A stretch of DNA of 64,000 nt, from NCBI RefSeq assembly GCF_938028825.1, contig NZ_CALIZP010000071.1:1-64000 (forward strand), given 5' to 3'. The DNA comes from an uncultured Cardiobacterium sp. (GTDB lineage Bacteria > Pseudomonadota > Gammaproteobacteria > Cardiobacteriales > Cardiobacteriaceae). Shown piece after piece: positions 18,252-27,095 of this stretch (position 1 is its first letter; each line of letters opens with the position of its first letter). A model generated the notes under the pieces. The model was not told where the DNA came from and made no database searches. It was given only the letters and a program-made list of their open reading frames with translations. Position numbers and translations under genes: made by a program.

Positions 18252-19274
18252 ATGCTTGGTTTCCGCTATATCAAAGTCCAGCCGACCACCTATCTGTTGC
18301 AATACCGTCGCGGCAAACTCGTGCGCCAGGGTGCCGGACTGGCGTTTTATTACTACGCGCCGCTTTCCACCCTCGCCGCCGTGCCGATTGCCAGTCAGGA
18401 CGCGGGCTTCGTGCTCGAACTCGTTACCGCCGATTTCCAGACCGTCAGCGTGCAGGGCGAGATTTCTTTCCGCATCGCTTCGCCACAACAGGCCGCAGCC
18501 CTGCTCGATTACTCGCTGAATGCGCGCGGCGCTTACAGCAGCCAGGATCCGCGCCGCCTGCCGGAACGCGTCGTCGTGCAGGCCAAGGTCATCATCCAGC
18601 AGGCCATCCAGCGCCTCAATCTGCGTGATGCCCTGCGCGCACCATCCGACATCGCCCGCACCGTGCACACCGGTCTGGGCGAACAGGCGGAAATCCAGGC
18701 GCTCGGCCTTGCCATTCTCGGCGTCTCCATCGTCGCCATCCATCCGACCAAAGACATCGCCCGCGCGCTGGAAGCCGAAGCGCGCGAAGCCAACCTGCAA
18801 GCGGCGGATGATGCCGTCTATCAGCGCCGCATGGCATCCGTGCAGAACGAACGCGCCATCCGGCAAAACGAGCTTGACACCGAAGTCGCCGTCGAAGAGA
18901 AACGCCGCCGGATTGAGGAGACCAAACTCGACGCGCAGGCGGCGCTCGCCCACCGTCAGCACGAACTGGCGCAGGCGCAGATGGCGGCGGAAATCGCCCT
19001 CGAAGAGGAGCGGCGCACGCTTATTGCCATCCGTGCAGAAAACAGCCGCGTCCGTACCGACGCCGATGCCTACCGCCTGCACGCACTCATGCAGGCGCTG
19101 GACAAGGCCGAGCCGAAGACCATCCAGCTGCTCACCGAAAGCGGCATGAAGCCCGACCAGCTCATCGCCCAGGCCTTTGGCAGCCTCGCCGCGCGCGCCG
19201 AAAAAATCGGCCAGCTCAACATCAGCCCGGAGCTGCTGCAAGGGCTGCTGCAACCGGCAAAAGCGCGAAGCTGA
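18252..19274 (+). CDS. SPFH/band 7 domain protein
   Basis: 340 residues. Residues about 20-190 form an SPFH (stomatin/prohibitin) domain; residues about 190-280 are a long charged coiled coil rich in Glu, Arg and Ala (flotillin-like). No clear membrane helix or signal peptide is visible, which is unusual because most band 7 proteins are membrane anchored. Start chosen at MLGFRYI, which has AAGGA upstream. The next gene, an NAD kinase relative, lies about 180 bases downstream on the same strand. The role is unknown; SPFH proteins usually scaffold other proteins in rings or membrane microdomains. Confidence 0.8.
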   Translation: MLGFRYIKVQPTTYLLQYRRGKLVRQGAGLAFYYYAPLSTLAAVPIASQDAGFVLELVTADFQTVSVQGEISFRIASPQQAAALLDYSLNARGAYSSQDPRRLPERVVVQAKVIIQQAIQRLNLRDALRAPSDIARTVHTGLGEQAEIQALGLAILGVSIVAIHPTKDIARALEAEAREANLQAADDAVYQRRMASVQNERAIRQNELDTEVAVEEKRRRIEETKLDAQAALAHRQHELAQAQMAAEIALEEERRTLIAIRAENSRVRTDADAYRLHALMQALDKAEPKTIQLLTESGMKPDQLIAQAFGSLAARAEKIGQLNISPELLQGLLQPAKARS

Positions 19275-19453
19275 CCGCCGGGCGGCGATTTATACCCAAA
19301 CCGGAAAATCATCTGCCGCAGTGTGGGCTGCAGCCCGCCGAAGCCACGCGGATGGCGGGCTGAGCCCGGTCTGTGCCCGCCCTGCGGACTCTGCTGTATT
19401 TCCCGGGATTGGCATCAATCCCGGCATTTATCCCACCACTACCCCGAACCGCC

Positions 19454-20383
19454 ATGAACAGCCAGCCCCGCCGCGTCGTCCTCATCACCCGCCGCACCCG
19501 TCTTGCCGAACTCATCATCCGCCACAACACCTACGCCCAGGCGCAGTTCTACCTCGAACACCTCGGTGCCGACTTCGCTGACTATCTGCGCGAAGACCGC
19601 GCCTACACCGCCGCGTTGCACAGCGTGACCGCCACCCTGCAACAGTGGGGGCGCTACCGGCACATCGACCGCAATCTGCTGCCGAACTACGTCTTCGCCG
19701 CCGACGACATCGTCATCGCCCTCGGTCAGGACGGCCTCGTCGCCAACACCCTCAAATACCTCAGCGGCCAGCCGCTTATCGGCATCAACCCCGAACCGTC
19801 CCGCTACGACGGCCTCCTGCTGCCCTTTGCAGCCGCCGCGCTGCCGGAGGTCCTCACGCAGACCGCCCGGGACAAACGCCCGCACAAAAACATCACGCTC
19901 GCCGAAGCCCGCTTGAGCGACGGGCAAACCCTGCGCGCGGTGAACGATCTCTACATCGGCGTGCGCAGCCATACCTCGGCGCGCTACGAAATCCACTACG
20001 GCGGACAGCACGAACAACAAAGCTCATCCGGCCTCATCATCAGCACCGGCCTCGGCTCGACCGCCTGGCTGAAAAGCATCATCACCGGCGCGCAAGCGCT
20101 GGCGGCGGCAAACGGCGGCGCACCGGCCGCCGCCTACCGGCCGCTCCCCTGGGACAGCAAGGAACTGCGCTTTGCTGTACGCGAACCCTTCCCCAGCCGC
20201 CACAGCAGCGCCAATATCGTTTATGGCCACATCCGGCGCGACCGCCCGCTGCGCCTGCGCTCGCTGATGGCGGAAGACGGCGTCATCTTCTCGGACGGCA
20301 TCGAAAGTGACTACCTGCGCTTCGACGCCGGCATCGAAGCCGGCATCACCCTCGCCGCCACGCATGGCGTGCTGGTGCAGTGA
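19454..20383 (+). CDS. Divergent NAD kinase-family protein
   Basis: 309 residues. The ATP-NAD kinase fold is recognisable from ALGQDGLVANTLKYL (the GGDGT loop, here GQDGL), GINPEPSRYDGLLLPF (the GVNPxxxR segment) and STGLGSTAWLKS (the TPTGSTAY loop). Both signature loops deviate from the housekeeping enzyme, so this is probably a specialised relative rather than the cell's main NAD kinase. Start chosen at MNSQPRR (19454). It is paired with the SPFH gene upstream and may act with it. Confidence 0.7.
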   Translation: MNSQPRRVVLITRRTRLAELIIRHNTYAQAQFYLEHLGADFADYLREDRAYTAALHSVTATLQQWGRYRHIDRNLLPNYVFAADDIVIALGQDGLVANTLKYLSGQPLIGINPEPSRYDGLLLPFAAAALPEVLTQTARDKRPHKNITLAEARLSDGQTLRAVNDLYIGVRSHTSARYEIHYGGQHEQQSSSGLIISTGLGSTAWLKSIITGAQALAAANGGAPAAAYRPLPWDSKELRFAVREPFPSRHSSANIVYGHIRRDRPLRLRSLMAEDGVIFSDGIESDYLRFDAGIEAGITLAATHGVLVQ

Positions 20384-20406
20384 AGACTGCCGCCCGTCCG
20401 GAAAAA

Positions 20407-20520
20407 TACAGTCATTTCAAACAGAAAGGATACGGTGTTGATGAACCTGGCCGGGCACCCATAAAAACCGTTGCGCAACTTTTATGGGTGCCCGCGCCGC
20501 ACTATCCGTACTGCCTTCGA
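20407..20520 (+). mobile_element. Decayed Correia-like element with internal hairpin
   Basis: The left end matches the intact element at 55800 over about 34 bases with three differences (TACAGTCATTTCAAACAGAA onward to TACGGTGTTG). After a 50-60 bp stretch containing a perfect hairpin (GGGCACCCATAAAA and its complement, 20453-20493) the match resumes at CGCCGCACTATCCGTACTG. In Neisseria, long Correia elements carry an internal insertion at the corresponding place. The right terminal repeat is not recognisable. Confidence 0.55.
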
Positions 20521-20548
20521 CCCCGGTACCGACACCGCCTGGCGGACG

Positions 20549-20701
20549 TCAGCGCTGTTCGTTCATGCAGCACGGGCAGCCCGGCGCATGTTCCTCGCCG
20601 CCATCATCCTCGCCGCGTTTCGCATAACGCCACAGCAGCGCTTCACCCTTGTCTTCTTCCGGCGGCGCATCCAGCGCCGCCCGGTGGCGCGGCGCGGTCA
20701 T
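20549..20701 (-). CDS. Small Cys-rich protein downstream of gshB (candidate)
   Basis: 50 codons, with the ATG overlapping the gshB stop in an ATGA arrangement, so translation would be coupled. The product is charged and hydrophilic with a run of acidic residues in the middle and ends APGCPCCMNEQR; the three Cys are clustered in CPCC. No known family is recognised. The coupling and the clustered Cys residues favour a real gene, possibly metal- or thiol-related given its glutathione-synthesis neighbour, but composition alone could keep such a short frame open. Confidence 0.4.
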   Translation of the reverse strand: MTAPRHRAALDAPPEEDKGEALLWRYAKRGEDDGGEEHAPGCPCCMNEQR

Positions 20702-21630
20702 CCTTCCAGTCCCTGCCAGAAGCGGTCGGCAATCTTTTGTCCCGTCGCTTTTTCAATCTCACGCAGACAGGTCGGGCTGGTCACGTTCAGCTCCGTCAGA
20801 TAGCCGCCGATGACATCCAGCCCGACCAGATAAAGGCGCTCGGCGGCAAGCAGCGGTTTGACCTGTTCGACAATCCACCATTCGCGTTCGGTGAGCGGCT
20901 GCACCACGCCGCGTCCGCCGGCGGCGAGATTGGCACGGAATTCGCCCTCGGCGGGCAGGCGGGCGAGGCCGTGATCGACCGCTTCGCCGTTAATCACCAA
21001 AATCCGCTTGTCGCCTTCCGTGACCTTGTCGAGATAGCGCTGCACCATCAGCGTTTGCAGGCCGTCGGGATTCATCACGTCGAGAATGGCATTGGTGTTC
21101 TTGTCGCCGAGAGTGAGCTTGAACACGCCGCTGCCGCCCATGCCGTCCAGCGGTTTCGCCACTGCTGCGCCAAATTCGCGCAAAAAGGCGAGGATTTCGC
21201 CGCGCGACTTGCTGATGAGCGTCTCCGGCGTGCATTGCGGCAGGCGGGTAATGGCGAATTTCTCGTTCATGTCGCGCAGCGCCTGCGGCGGGTTGACCAC
21301 CCGCACCCCCTGCGCTTCCAGCAAATCGAGCATATAGGTGTCGTAGATATAGCGCAGGTTGAAAGGCGGGTCCTTGCGCTGCAACACAACATCCACCGCG
21401 CACAAATCAATCACCTCTTCATTGAGGACGCGGAAATAGTCTTCATCCTGATCGGCGAGCTGCACCGTGCGCACATACGCCTGCACGCCGCCGTCGCGCA
21501 CCTGCCAGTCGCGCTGGCCGAACACCATCACCCGGTGCCCGCGCGCCTGTGCCGCCAGCATCAAGGCAAACGTCGTGTCCTTATAGGGCTTGATTGACGC
21601 CAACTCATCCATCAACACTGCAATATCCAT
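20698..21630 (-). CDS. gshB: Glutathione synthetase
   Basis: 310 residues with the ATP-grasp architecture of bacterial GshB: KDPPFNLRYIYDTYMLDLLE, KPLDGMGGSGVF (ATP-binding Gly loop) and the C-terminal GLDVIGGYLTELNVTSPTCLREI signature. It joins gamma-glutamylcysteine and glycine. I start at MDIAVLMDE (21630) with a GAGGTG site; the frame extends upstream without support. It is divergent from gshA, 72 bases apart, so both glutathione steps share one intergenic control region. Confidence 0.95.
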   Translation of the reverse strand: MDIAVLMDELASIKPYKDTTFALMLAAQARGHRVMVFGQRDWQVRDGGVQAYVRTVQLADQDEDYFRVLNEEVIDLCAVDVVLQRKDPPFNLRYIYDTYMLDLLEAQGVRVVNPPQALRDMNEKFAITRLPQCTPETLISKSRGEILAFLREFGAAVAKPLDGMGGSGVFKLTLGDKNTNAILDVMNPDGLQTLMVQRYLDKVTEGDKRILVINGEAVDHGLARLPAEGEFRANLAAGGRGVVQPLTEREWWIVEQVKPLLAAERLYLVGLDVIGGYLTELNVTSPTCLREIEKATGQKIADRFWQGLEG

Positions 21631-21702
21631 CACACACCTCACGCAATTAACGAAAAAGACATCATACGTTATCATGCCACCGAACCCCTACGGACACCAT
21701 CC

Positions 21703-23220
21703 ATGCACACCCTGCCCCTCGCCCACGGCAACATCGGCATCGAACGCGAAACCCTGCGCACCAACCCCGACGCCACCCTCGCCACCACCGCCCATCCCGC
21801 CGCCCTCGGCAGCGCCTACACCCATCCGAACATCACCACCGACTACGCCGAAGCGCTGCTCGAAATCGTTACCGACCCGCAGCCTGCGCCGGATGCCGCC
21901 TACGCGCAACTCCTCGCCCTGCACCGCTACTGCGCGCAGCACATCGGCGACGAACAACTGTGGCCGGGCAGCATGCCCTGCATCCTGCCGGCAAGCGACG
22001 ACGCTATCGCCATCGGCTACTACGGCACGAGCAACGGCGGCAAAATGCGCCGCCTCTACCGCGAAGGCCTAGCGCACCGCTACGGCAAAACCATGCAGAT
22101 GATCAGCGGCATCCACTACAACTACTCCCCGCCCACCGCCCTGTGGCAGGCACTCGCCGCGCGCGACGGCGAAACCGTGACGCAGGACTACATCAACCGC
22201 CGCTACATGGGTGCGTTGCGCGCCAACAGCCGCCACGCCTGGCTCATCAACTACCTCTACGGCGCGAGCCCCGCCGTGCATGACAGCTTCCGCCCCGCCC
22301 TCAGCGTCCTCGACCCGCTCGCGCCGCACACCCTCGGCTGGCGCGGCGCCACCAGCCTGCGCATGAGCGAACTCGGCTACCAGAACAAAACCCCGTTCAC
22401 CGTCAGCACCAACGACCTCGCCACCTACGTGCGCGACCTGGCCAGCGCCGTCGCCACCCCCGCGCCGCGCTTCGAGCACATCGGCCTCTACAACCCCGAC
22501 GGCAGCCGCAAACAAATCAGCACCCACATCCTGCAAATCGCCAACGAATACTACGCCGCCGCCCGTCCCAAACAGCCGGTGCGCAACAACGAACTGCCGA
22601 CGCTGGCGCTGGCCGAACGCGGCATTGCCTATCTCGAACTGCGCCTGACCGACATCAACCCCGAAGACCCCTGCGGCATCAGCCCCGCCCAACTCTGCGT
22701 CCTCGAAACCTACCTGCTCTACTGCATATTGAACCCCGAAGGGGCGCAGAACCACGCCGCGCGCGACGAAAACAGCCACAACCGCCTGCGCACCGCCTGC
22801 TGCGGCCTGAGCGAGGGCTTCACCCTCAAACAGACACGCCACGACCGCCCCATCCAGGACGCCGCCCTCGAACTGCTCGTCGCCATGCAGCCCATCGCCG
22901 CGCGTCTCGATGCCGAACGCGGCGGCAGCGCGAGCAGTGACGCCCTCGCCGCCCTCACCCGCGAAGTCGCAGACAAAACCCACCTGCCCTACCGCGCCCA
23001 GGCGGGCAACCGCGAAGGCTTCCTCGCTTACCACCTCACTTGGCGTGACAAACACCACGCCACCCTGCACCAGCCCCTGCCAGAAGCAGAACAGACCGCG
23101 CTTGCCGCCCAGGCCGCCGCCAGCCTGCGCGCGCAAGCGGACATCGAAGCCCGCCCGCAGGCGGATTTTGAGACCTACCTGCGCGAACACTTCGCCCCGC
23201 TGCAACGGCTGCTGGACTGA
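21703..23220 (+). CDS. gshA: Glutamate--cysteine ligase
   Basis: 505 residues, the monofunctional gammaproteobacterial type. The N-terminus GNIGIERETLRT carries the substrate/metal Glu motif, and the central SGIHYNYS and TSLRMSELGYQNK motifs are typical. It catalyses the rate-limiting ATP-dependent step of glutathione synthesis. Divergent from gshB. Confidence 0.95.
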   Translation: MHTLPLAHGNIGIERETLRTNPDATLATTAHPAALGSAYTHPNITTDYAEALLEIVTDPQPAPDAAYAQLLALHRYCAQHIGDEQLWPGSMPCILPASDDAIAIGYYGTSNGGKMRRLYREGLAHRYGKTMQMISGIHYNYSPPTALWQALAARDGETVTQDYINRRYMGALRANSRHAWLINYLYGASPAVHDSFRPALSVLDPLAPHTLGWRGATSLRMSELGYQNKTPFTVSTNDLATYVRDLASAVATPAPRFEHIGLYNPDGSRKQISTHILQIANEYYAAARPKQPVRNNELPTLALAERGIAYLELRLTDINPEDPCGISPAQLCVLETYLLYCILNPEGAQNHAARDENSHNRLRTACCGLSEGFTLKQTRHDRPIQDAALELLVAMQPIAARLDAERGGSASSDALAALTREVADKTHLPYRAQAGNREGFLAYHLTWRDKHHATLHQPLPEAEQTALAAQAAASLRAQADIEARPQADFETYLREHFAPLQRLLD

Positions 23221-23477
23221 GCGGCGGCAAACCGCCGCTTGCCAGACCCGGTATTTCCGCCGCCCGGCGGCCTCCATGCGTACGGCGGCGCTACAACGCA
23301 GAGACGTTGCCCGCAGCGTCTCTGCACAATCCGGTAACCGCGCCGCTTGACGCAGCACCGGCGCACACACGCCCGCAAACCCTCAAAAAACCGCAGAACA
23401 AACCCTAACCACATCATAATTGCCCAAACCACAGCAAAACCCTACACTTCCCCTGCTCCAGACCTATCCGGAATCCC

Positions 23478-24719
23478 ATGAAAAACACCGCACAAAACCG
23501 GCTAACCAAAATACTTGCCTTCATCGCCGTCATCTGGCTGCTCATCGCCCTGGCCGCGCCCTCCTTCCTGGCTCCGGAAATCGAAAAACAGACCCGGACC
23601 TTCTTCAAAAGCGCCGACATCGACCGCCTGCGCGACAAAGGCATCGAACTCAGCCTGGAAAACTACCGGCGCAGCTACTTCAGCAGCAGCGCCGACATCC
23701 GCCTCAGCATCCGCCCGTTCAGCGGCCAGCCGACCTGGTACAGCACCACCCTGCACGCCCGCATCAACCACGCGCCGCTGGTCAACAGCGGCCTCAACCT
23801 GTTCAGCGCCAGCCTGACCAACAGCGAAACCGACGGCAGCCTCGCCGCCTACATCCCCGACGGCCACCTGCACATCAAGGCCGGCCTCGCCGCCCTCGGC
23901 CAGTTGCACCAGACCATCCGCATAGAAAAAAACGAAACCCCCAATCTCAGCAGCGAAGGCATCAGCCTCAGCTGGCACAGCCACATCCGCCACCCCGACC
24001 AGGGCAACGGCGAATGGCTGCTCGGCACCCAGCAATGGCAAAAAAACGGCACCCGCCTCGACATCGCACGCAGCGGCGGCACCTACCGCAGCGACGGCGA
24101 CACCCTGCGCCTGAACGCCGCCCAGCTCAACCTCGGCTACACCAACGCCGCGCAGCAGCAACAAGACATCGTCCTCTACAACCTGCAAGGCAACCTGACC
24201 CGCGAAGAACGCCGCTACACCGTGGAAGACCTCACCATCAAAAGCAAAAACGCGGCGGGCGTCACGCAAACCCAGCGCCTGCAACAAACCCTCATCACCG
24301 CCTTCCGCCGCGACAACGGCAGCCTGCGCAACCTCGAAGCCCAGGGCACCGTCACCTCCGACCTGCCGCTGCTCAAAGCATTCAGCGGCGACCGCCTCTA
24401 TCTCTCGCTGCAACAAGAATCCGACGGCAACCGCCTCATCCTCACCAGCAACAAAGACCAGGCCACCCACCTGAGCGGCAGCCTGCTTTTCCCGCTGCTC
24501 TTCCCGCCGCCATACAGCACCGCGCAACTGAACGGCACCCGTGGCGAATTCCTCCTTTACGGCGATTACGCCAAACAAAGCGGCCTGCTGCCCGTGCTGG
24601 CGCTGGCTCTCGGCAATGACCGCCTGCGCGCCGACACGGGCGGCAACTACCCGCTGCAAGTGGACATCAACGGCAACGAAATCCGCGTCAACGGCAAAAC
24701 CGTCGCCCTGCTGCACTGA
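23478..24719 (+). CDS. YdgA-like DUF945 family protein
   Basis: 413 residues. An N-terminal membrane anchor (about residues 11-32) is followed by a large exported domain beginning ALxAPxFLAPxIExQT, with the pattern IELSLENYRRSYFSSSAD typical of the YdgA/DUF945 family. These are inner-membrane-anchored periplasmic proteins of poorly known function. The 257 bases upstream hold no gene, only hairpins (23298-23325 and GCGGCGG repeats). A terminator follows. Confidence 0.75.
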   Translation: MKNTAQNRLTKILAFIAVIWLLIALAAPSFLAPEIEKQTRTFFKSADIDRLRDKGIELSLENYRRSYFSSSADIRLSIRPFSGQPTWYSTTLHARINHAPLVNSGLNLFSASLTNSETDGSLAAYIPDGHLHIKAGLAALGQLHQTIRIEKNETPNLSSEGISLSWHSHIRHPDQGNGEWLLGTQQWQKNGTRLDIARSGGTYRSDGDTLRLNAAQLNLGYTNAAQQQQDIVLYNLQGNLTREERRYTVEDLTIKSKNAAGVTQTQRLQQTLITAFRRDNGSLRNLEAQGTVTSDLPLLKAFSGDRLYLSLQQESDGNRLILTSNKDQATHLSGSLLFPLLFPPPYSTAQLNGTRGEFLLYGDYAKQSGLLPVLALALGNDRLRADTGGNYPLQVDINGNEIRVNGKTVALLH

Positions 24720-24740
24720 CCTGAAAGACACCGCCCCTGA

Positions 24741-24771
24741 AAAAACGCCGCCTATCACCGGGCGGCATTTT
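24741..24771 (+). terminator. Terminator after the YdgA-like gene
   Basis: GCCGCC / GGCGGC hairpin preceded by an A-run and followed by ATTTT, about 25 bases past the stop. Confidence 0.5.
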
Positions 24772-24873
24772 GCCTGCGCCATGCGGCATAAACACAGAAC
24801 CCACCAAACGGCATAAACTGAGCCCGTTAAGCGGTCATGCAGGAAGGTTTTATCGCGTACGGAGGCGCCCGAT

Positions 24874-24901
24874 AAAAAAGCAGGCTTGCGCCTGCTTTTT
24901 T
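24874..24901 (-). terminator. Terminator of ndh, probably bidirectional
   Basis: AAAAAAGCAGGC / GCCTGCTTTTTT hairpin with loop TTGC, immediately after the ndh stop on the minus strand and with T-runs on both strands. Confidence 0.85.
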
Positions 24902-24904
24902 GCG

Positions 24905-26164
24905 TTACTCCCCGCGCCGGCCTTTCGGCGGGCTGGGCTGGATGTTCATCCGCATCGCCTGGTTCTTGGTGAGGAAGGCGATGCTCCAGTCGTAAGTGGC
25001 GGCGACGCGGTTCTTGAAGGTAACGAGGGCGAGGATGTGGACCACGACCCAGATGAACCAGGCGACGACGCCATGCACGCTGCGCCCGCCCGGCAGGTCG
25101 GCGACGGCGGAGAGGCGGCCGATCATCGCCATGTCGCCCTTGTGCTTGTAGGTGAAGGGTTTGTCTTCGCGTCCGAAGTATTTGCCGAGGTATTTGCCCT
25201 GCGCTTTCGCCACCTGCCCCAGTTGCGGGTGTCCCTGCGGGTAGTCGGGGTCGCCTTCGACCAGGGCGCAGTCGCCGACGGCATAGACGTTTTCCAACCC
25301 CTGCACGCGCAGTTGCCGGTCCACGCGCAGGCGGTTGCCGCGCCCGTAGCAGCTTTCCGGGATGCCCGCGAGTTTCACCGCCGTTACCCCCGCCGTCCAG
25401 ATGAGGCTTTTCGCGGCGATGGTGGTGCCGCTTTTCAGGGTGATGGTCTGGCCGTCGTAGGCGGTAACGGCATCGTTATAGATGATGTCCGCGCCGAGTT
25501 TTTGCAGGGATTCGGCGGTGTAGCGCTGCGAGGCTTCGCGCATCGGCGGCAGCAGGACGGGATCGGCGGTTACGAGGGTGAGGCGGCCGTGATCGCCTTC
25601 GAGTTCGGGGTAGTCCTTGTTGAAGATGTCGCGCCGCATTTCGGCGAGGATGCCGGTCAGCTCGACGCCGCTGGCACCGCCGCCCGCGACGACGAGGTGC
25701 AGGTAGGGCGCGCGCGCGTTTTTGTCGATGCTGCACGCCTCTTCGAGCTGACGCAGGATGGCGTTGCGGATGGCGAGCGCGTCGCCGAGGGTTTTCATGG
25801 TGTAGGCATTCTGCTCGACTTCGCGGTTGCCGAAGTAGTTCGGCTGGCAGCCGTGGGCGATGATGAGGGTGTCGTATTCGGCACTGCCGCCCTGTTCGAG
25901 GAAGACGTGGCGCGCGTTGCAGTCCACACGGGTGACGGTGCCCTTGCGGAAGCGCACGCGCGGGTGGCGGTTGAAGAGTTTGCGGAAGGGGTAGCTGATG
26001 TCCGACGGCGACATGAATCCGGCGGCGACCTGGTAGATGAGCGGCGGGAAGAAGTTGTAGTTGTTTTTGTCGATGAGGGTGATGCTGTAAGCGGGGTTGC
26101 GACCAAGATCGCGGGCGATGTTCACGCCGGCAAAGCCGCCGCCGATGATGACGATTTTTTTCAT
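24905..26164 (-). CDS. ndh: Type II NADH dehydrogenase
   Basis: 419 residues. The FAD-binding GGGFAGVNIARDLG opens the protein, the NAD-binding VVAGGGASGVELTGILAEM lies near residue 165, and YAVGDCALVEG near residue 290 is the second FAD contact. The C-terminal part contains a hydrophobic membrane-associating segment (VHGVVAWFIWVVVHILALVTF). It is a single-subunit, non-proton-pumping enzyme passing NADH electrons to quinone. Confidence 0.93.
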   Translation of the reverse strand: MKKIVIIGGGFAGVNIARDLGRNPAYSITLIDKNNYNFFPPLIYQVAAGFMSPSDISYPFRKLFNRHPRVRFRKGTVTRVDCNARHVFLEQGGSAEYDTLIIAHGCQPNYFGNREVEQNAYTMKTLGDALAIRNAILRQLEEACSIDKNARAPYLHLVVAGGGASGVELTGILAEMRRDIFNKDYPELEGDHGRLTLVTADPVLLPPMREASQRYTAESLQKLGADIIYNDAVTAYDGQTITLKSGTTIAAKSLIWTAGVTAVKLAGIPESCYGRGNRLRVDRQLRVQGLENVYAVGDCALVEGDPDYPQGHPQLGQVAKAQGKYLGKYFGREDKPFTYKHKGDMAMIGRLSAVADLPGGRSVHGVVAWFIWVVVHILALVTFKNRVAATYDWSIAFLTKNQAMRMNIQPSPPKGRRGE

Positions 26165-26234
26165 GCTGTCCTTACAGGGTTAGTGGAGGGGCGCGGATTA
26201 TAGGGCGTCGCGGCGCGTCTGTACTTCTTTTGCA

Positions 26235-26945
26235 TCAAGCGGCACGGTGGCGGATGATTTCGATGATGGCGGGCAGGATGGAGATGACGATGGTGGCGGC
26301 GAGGACGAGGGTCAGGTTCTGTTTGACCACGGGATGCTGACCGAAAGCATAGCCCGCATAAGCAAAGAGCATGACCCAGGCGATGCCGCCGATGATGTTG
26401 TAGCGCAGGAAGCGGCGGTAATGCATATGCCCCATGCCGGCGACGAAAGGCGCGAAGGTGCGCACGATGGGGACGAAGCGGGCGATGATGATGGTCTTGC
26501 CGCCGTGTTTTGCATAGAAGTCTTCGGTGCGGTGCAGATATTCGCGGCGGAAGAGGCGCGAGTCGGGGTTGGCGAAGAGGCGCGCGCCGAGATGTTTGCC
26601 GATGGCGAAGTTGGCGGCATCGCCCAGCACGGCGGCGGCGATGAGCAGCAGCACCAGCAGATGAATGTCCATCTCGCCGAGGGCGGCGATGCTGCCGGCG
26701 GCGAAAAGCAGCGAATCGCCGGGCAGGACGGGGGTAACGACGAGGCCGGTCTCGCAGAAGATGATGAGGAAGAGGATGGCGTAGATGAGGGTGCCGTAGC
26801 GGGCGCTGATCTCGCCGAGATGACGGTCGATGTGCAGGACGAAATCGAGGATGGGGCCGAGCACGCCGCCGATGTGCAGGAGGAAGAGGAAGGCGAGGAG
26901 GACGGCGAGGGCGCAGGCGGTGAGGAGCAGGGCTTTGGGATGCAT
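26235..26945 (-). CDS. DedA family membrane protein
   Basis: 236 residues, start at MHPKALLL (26945). It has the DedA/SNARE-associated signature: ETGLVVTPVLPGDSLLFAAGS and ARFVPIVRTFAPFVAGMGHM, with several membrane helices. DedA proteins are undecaprenyl-phosphate or phospholipid transporters/scramblases and support envelope stress tolerance. It is followed closely by ndh on the same strand. Confidence 0.92.
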   Translation of the reverse strand: MHPKALLLTACALAVLLAFLFLLHIGGVLGPILDFVLHIDRHLGEISARYGTLIYAILFLIIFCETGLVVTPVLPGDSLLFAAGSIAALGEMDIHLLVLLLIAAAVLGDAANFAIGKHLGARLFANPDSRLFRREYLHRTEDFYAKHGGKTIIIARFVPIVRTFAPFVAGMGHMHYRRFLRYNIIGGIAWVMLFAYAGYAFGQHPVVKQNLTLVLAATIVISILPAIIEIIRHRAA

Positions 26946-27020
26946 GGTTGTCTTGGCGCGGAAACGGGGGGGCGGGCAGTATAGCGGCCGGCGCCGCGCG
27001 CACACACCGCAAGCGGGCGC

Positions 27021-27052
27021 AAAAAAGCCGCCGGTGCTGGCGCGACCGGCGG
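27021..27052 (-). terminator. Terminator of cysK
   Basis: On the minus strand CCGCCGGT / ACCGGCGG with a short loop is followed by CTTTTTTG, 44 bases past the cysK stop. Confidence 0.75.
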
Positions 27053-27095
27053 AACCTGTTGTTTTTTCGGTAGATAAAACGCCAGGGAGGAAAAA

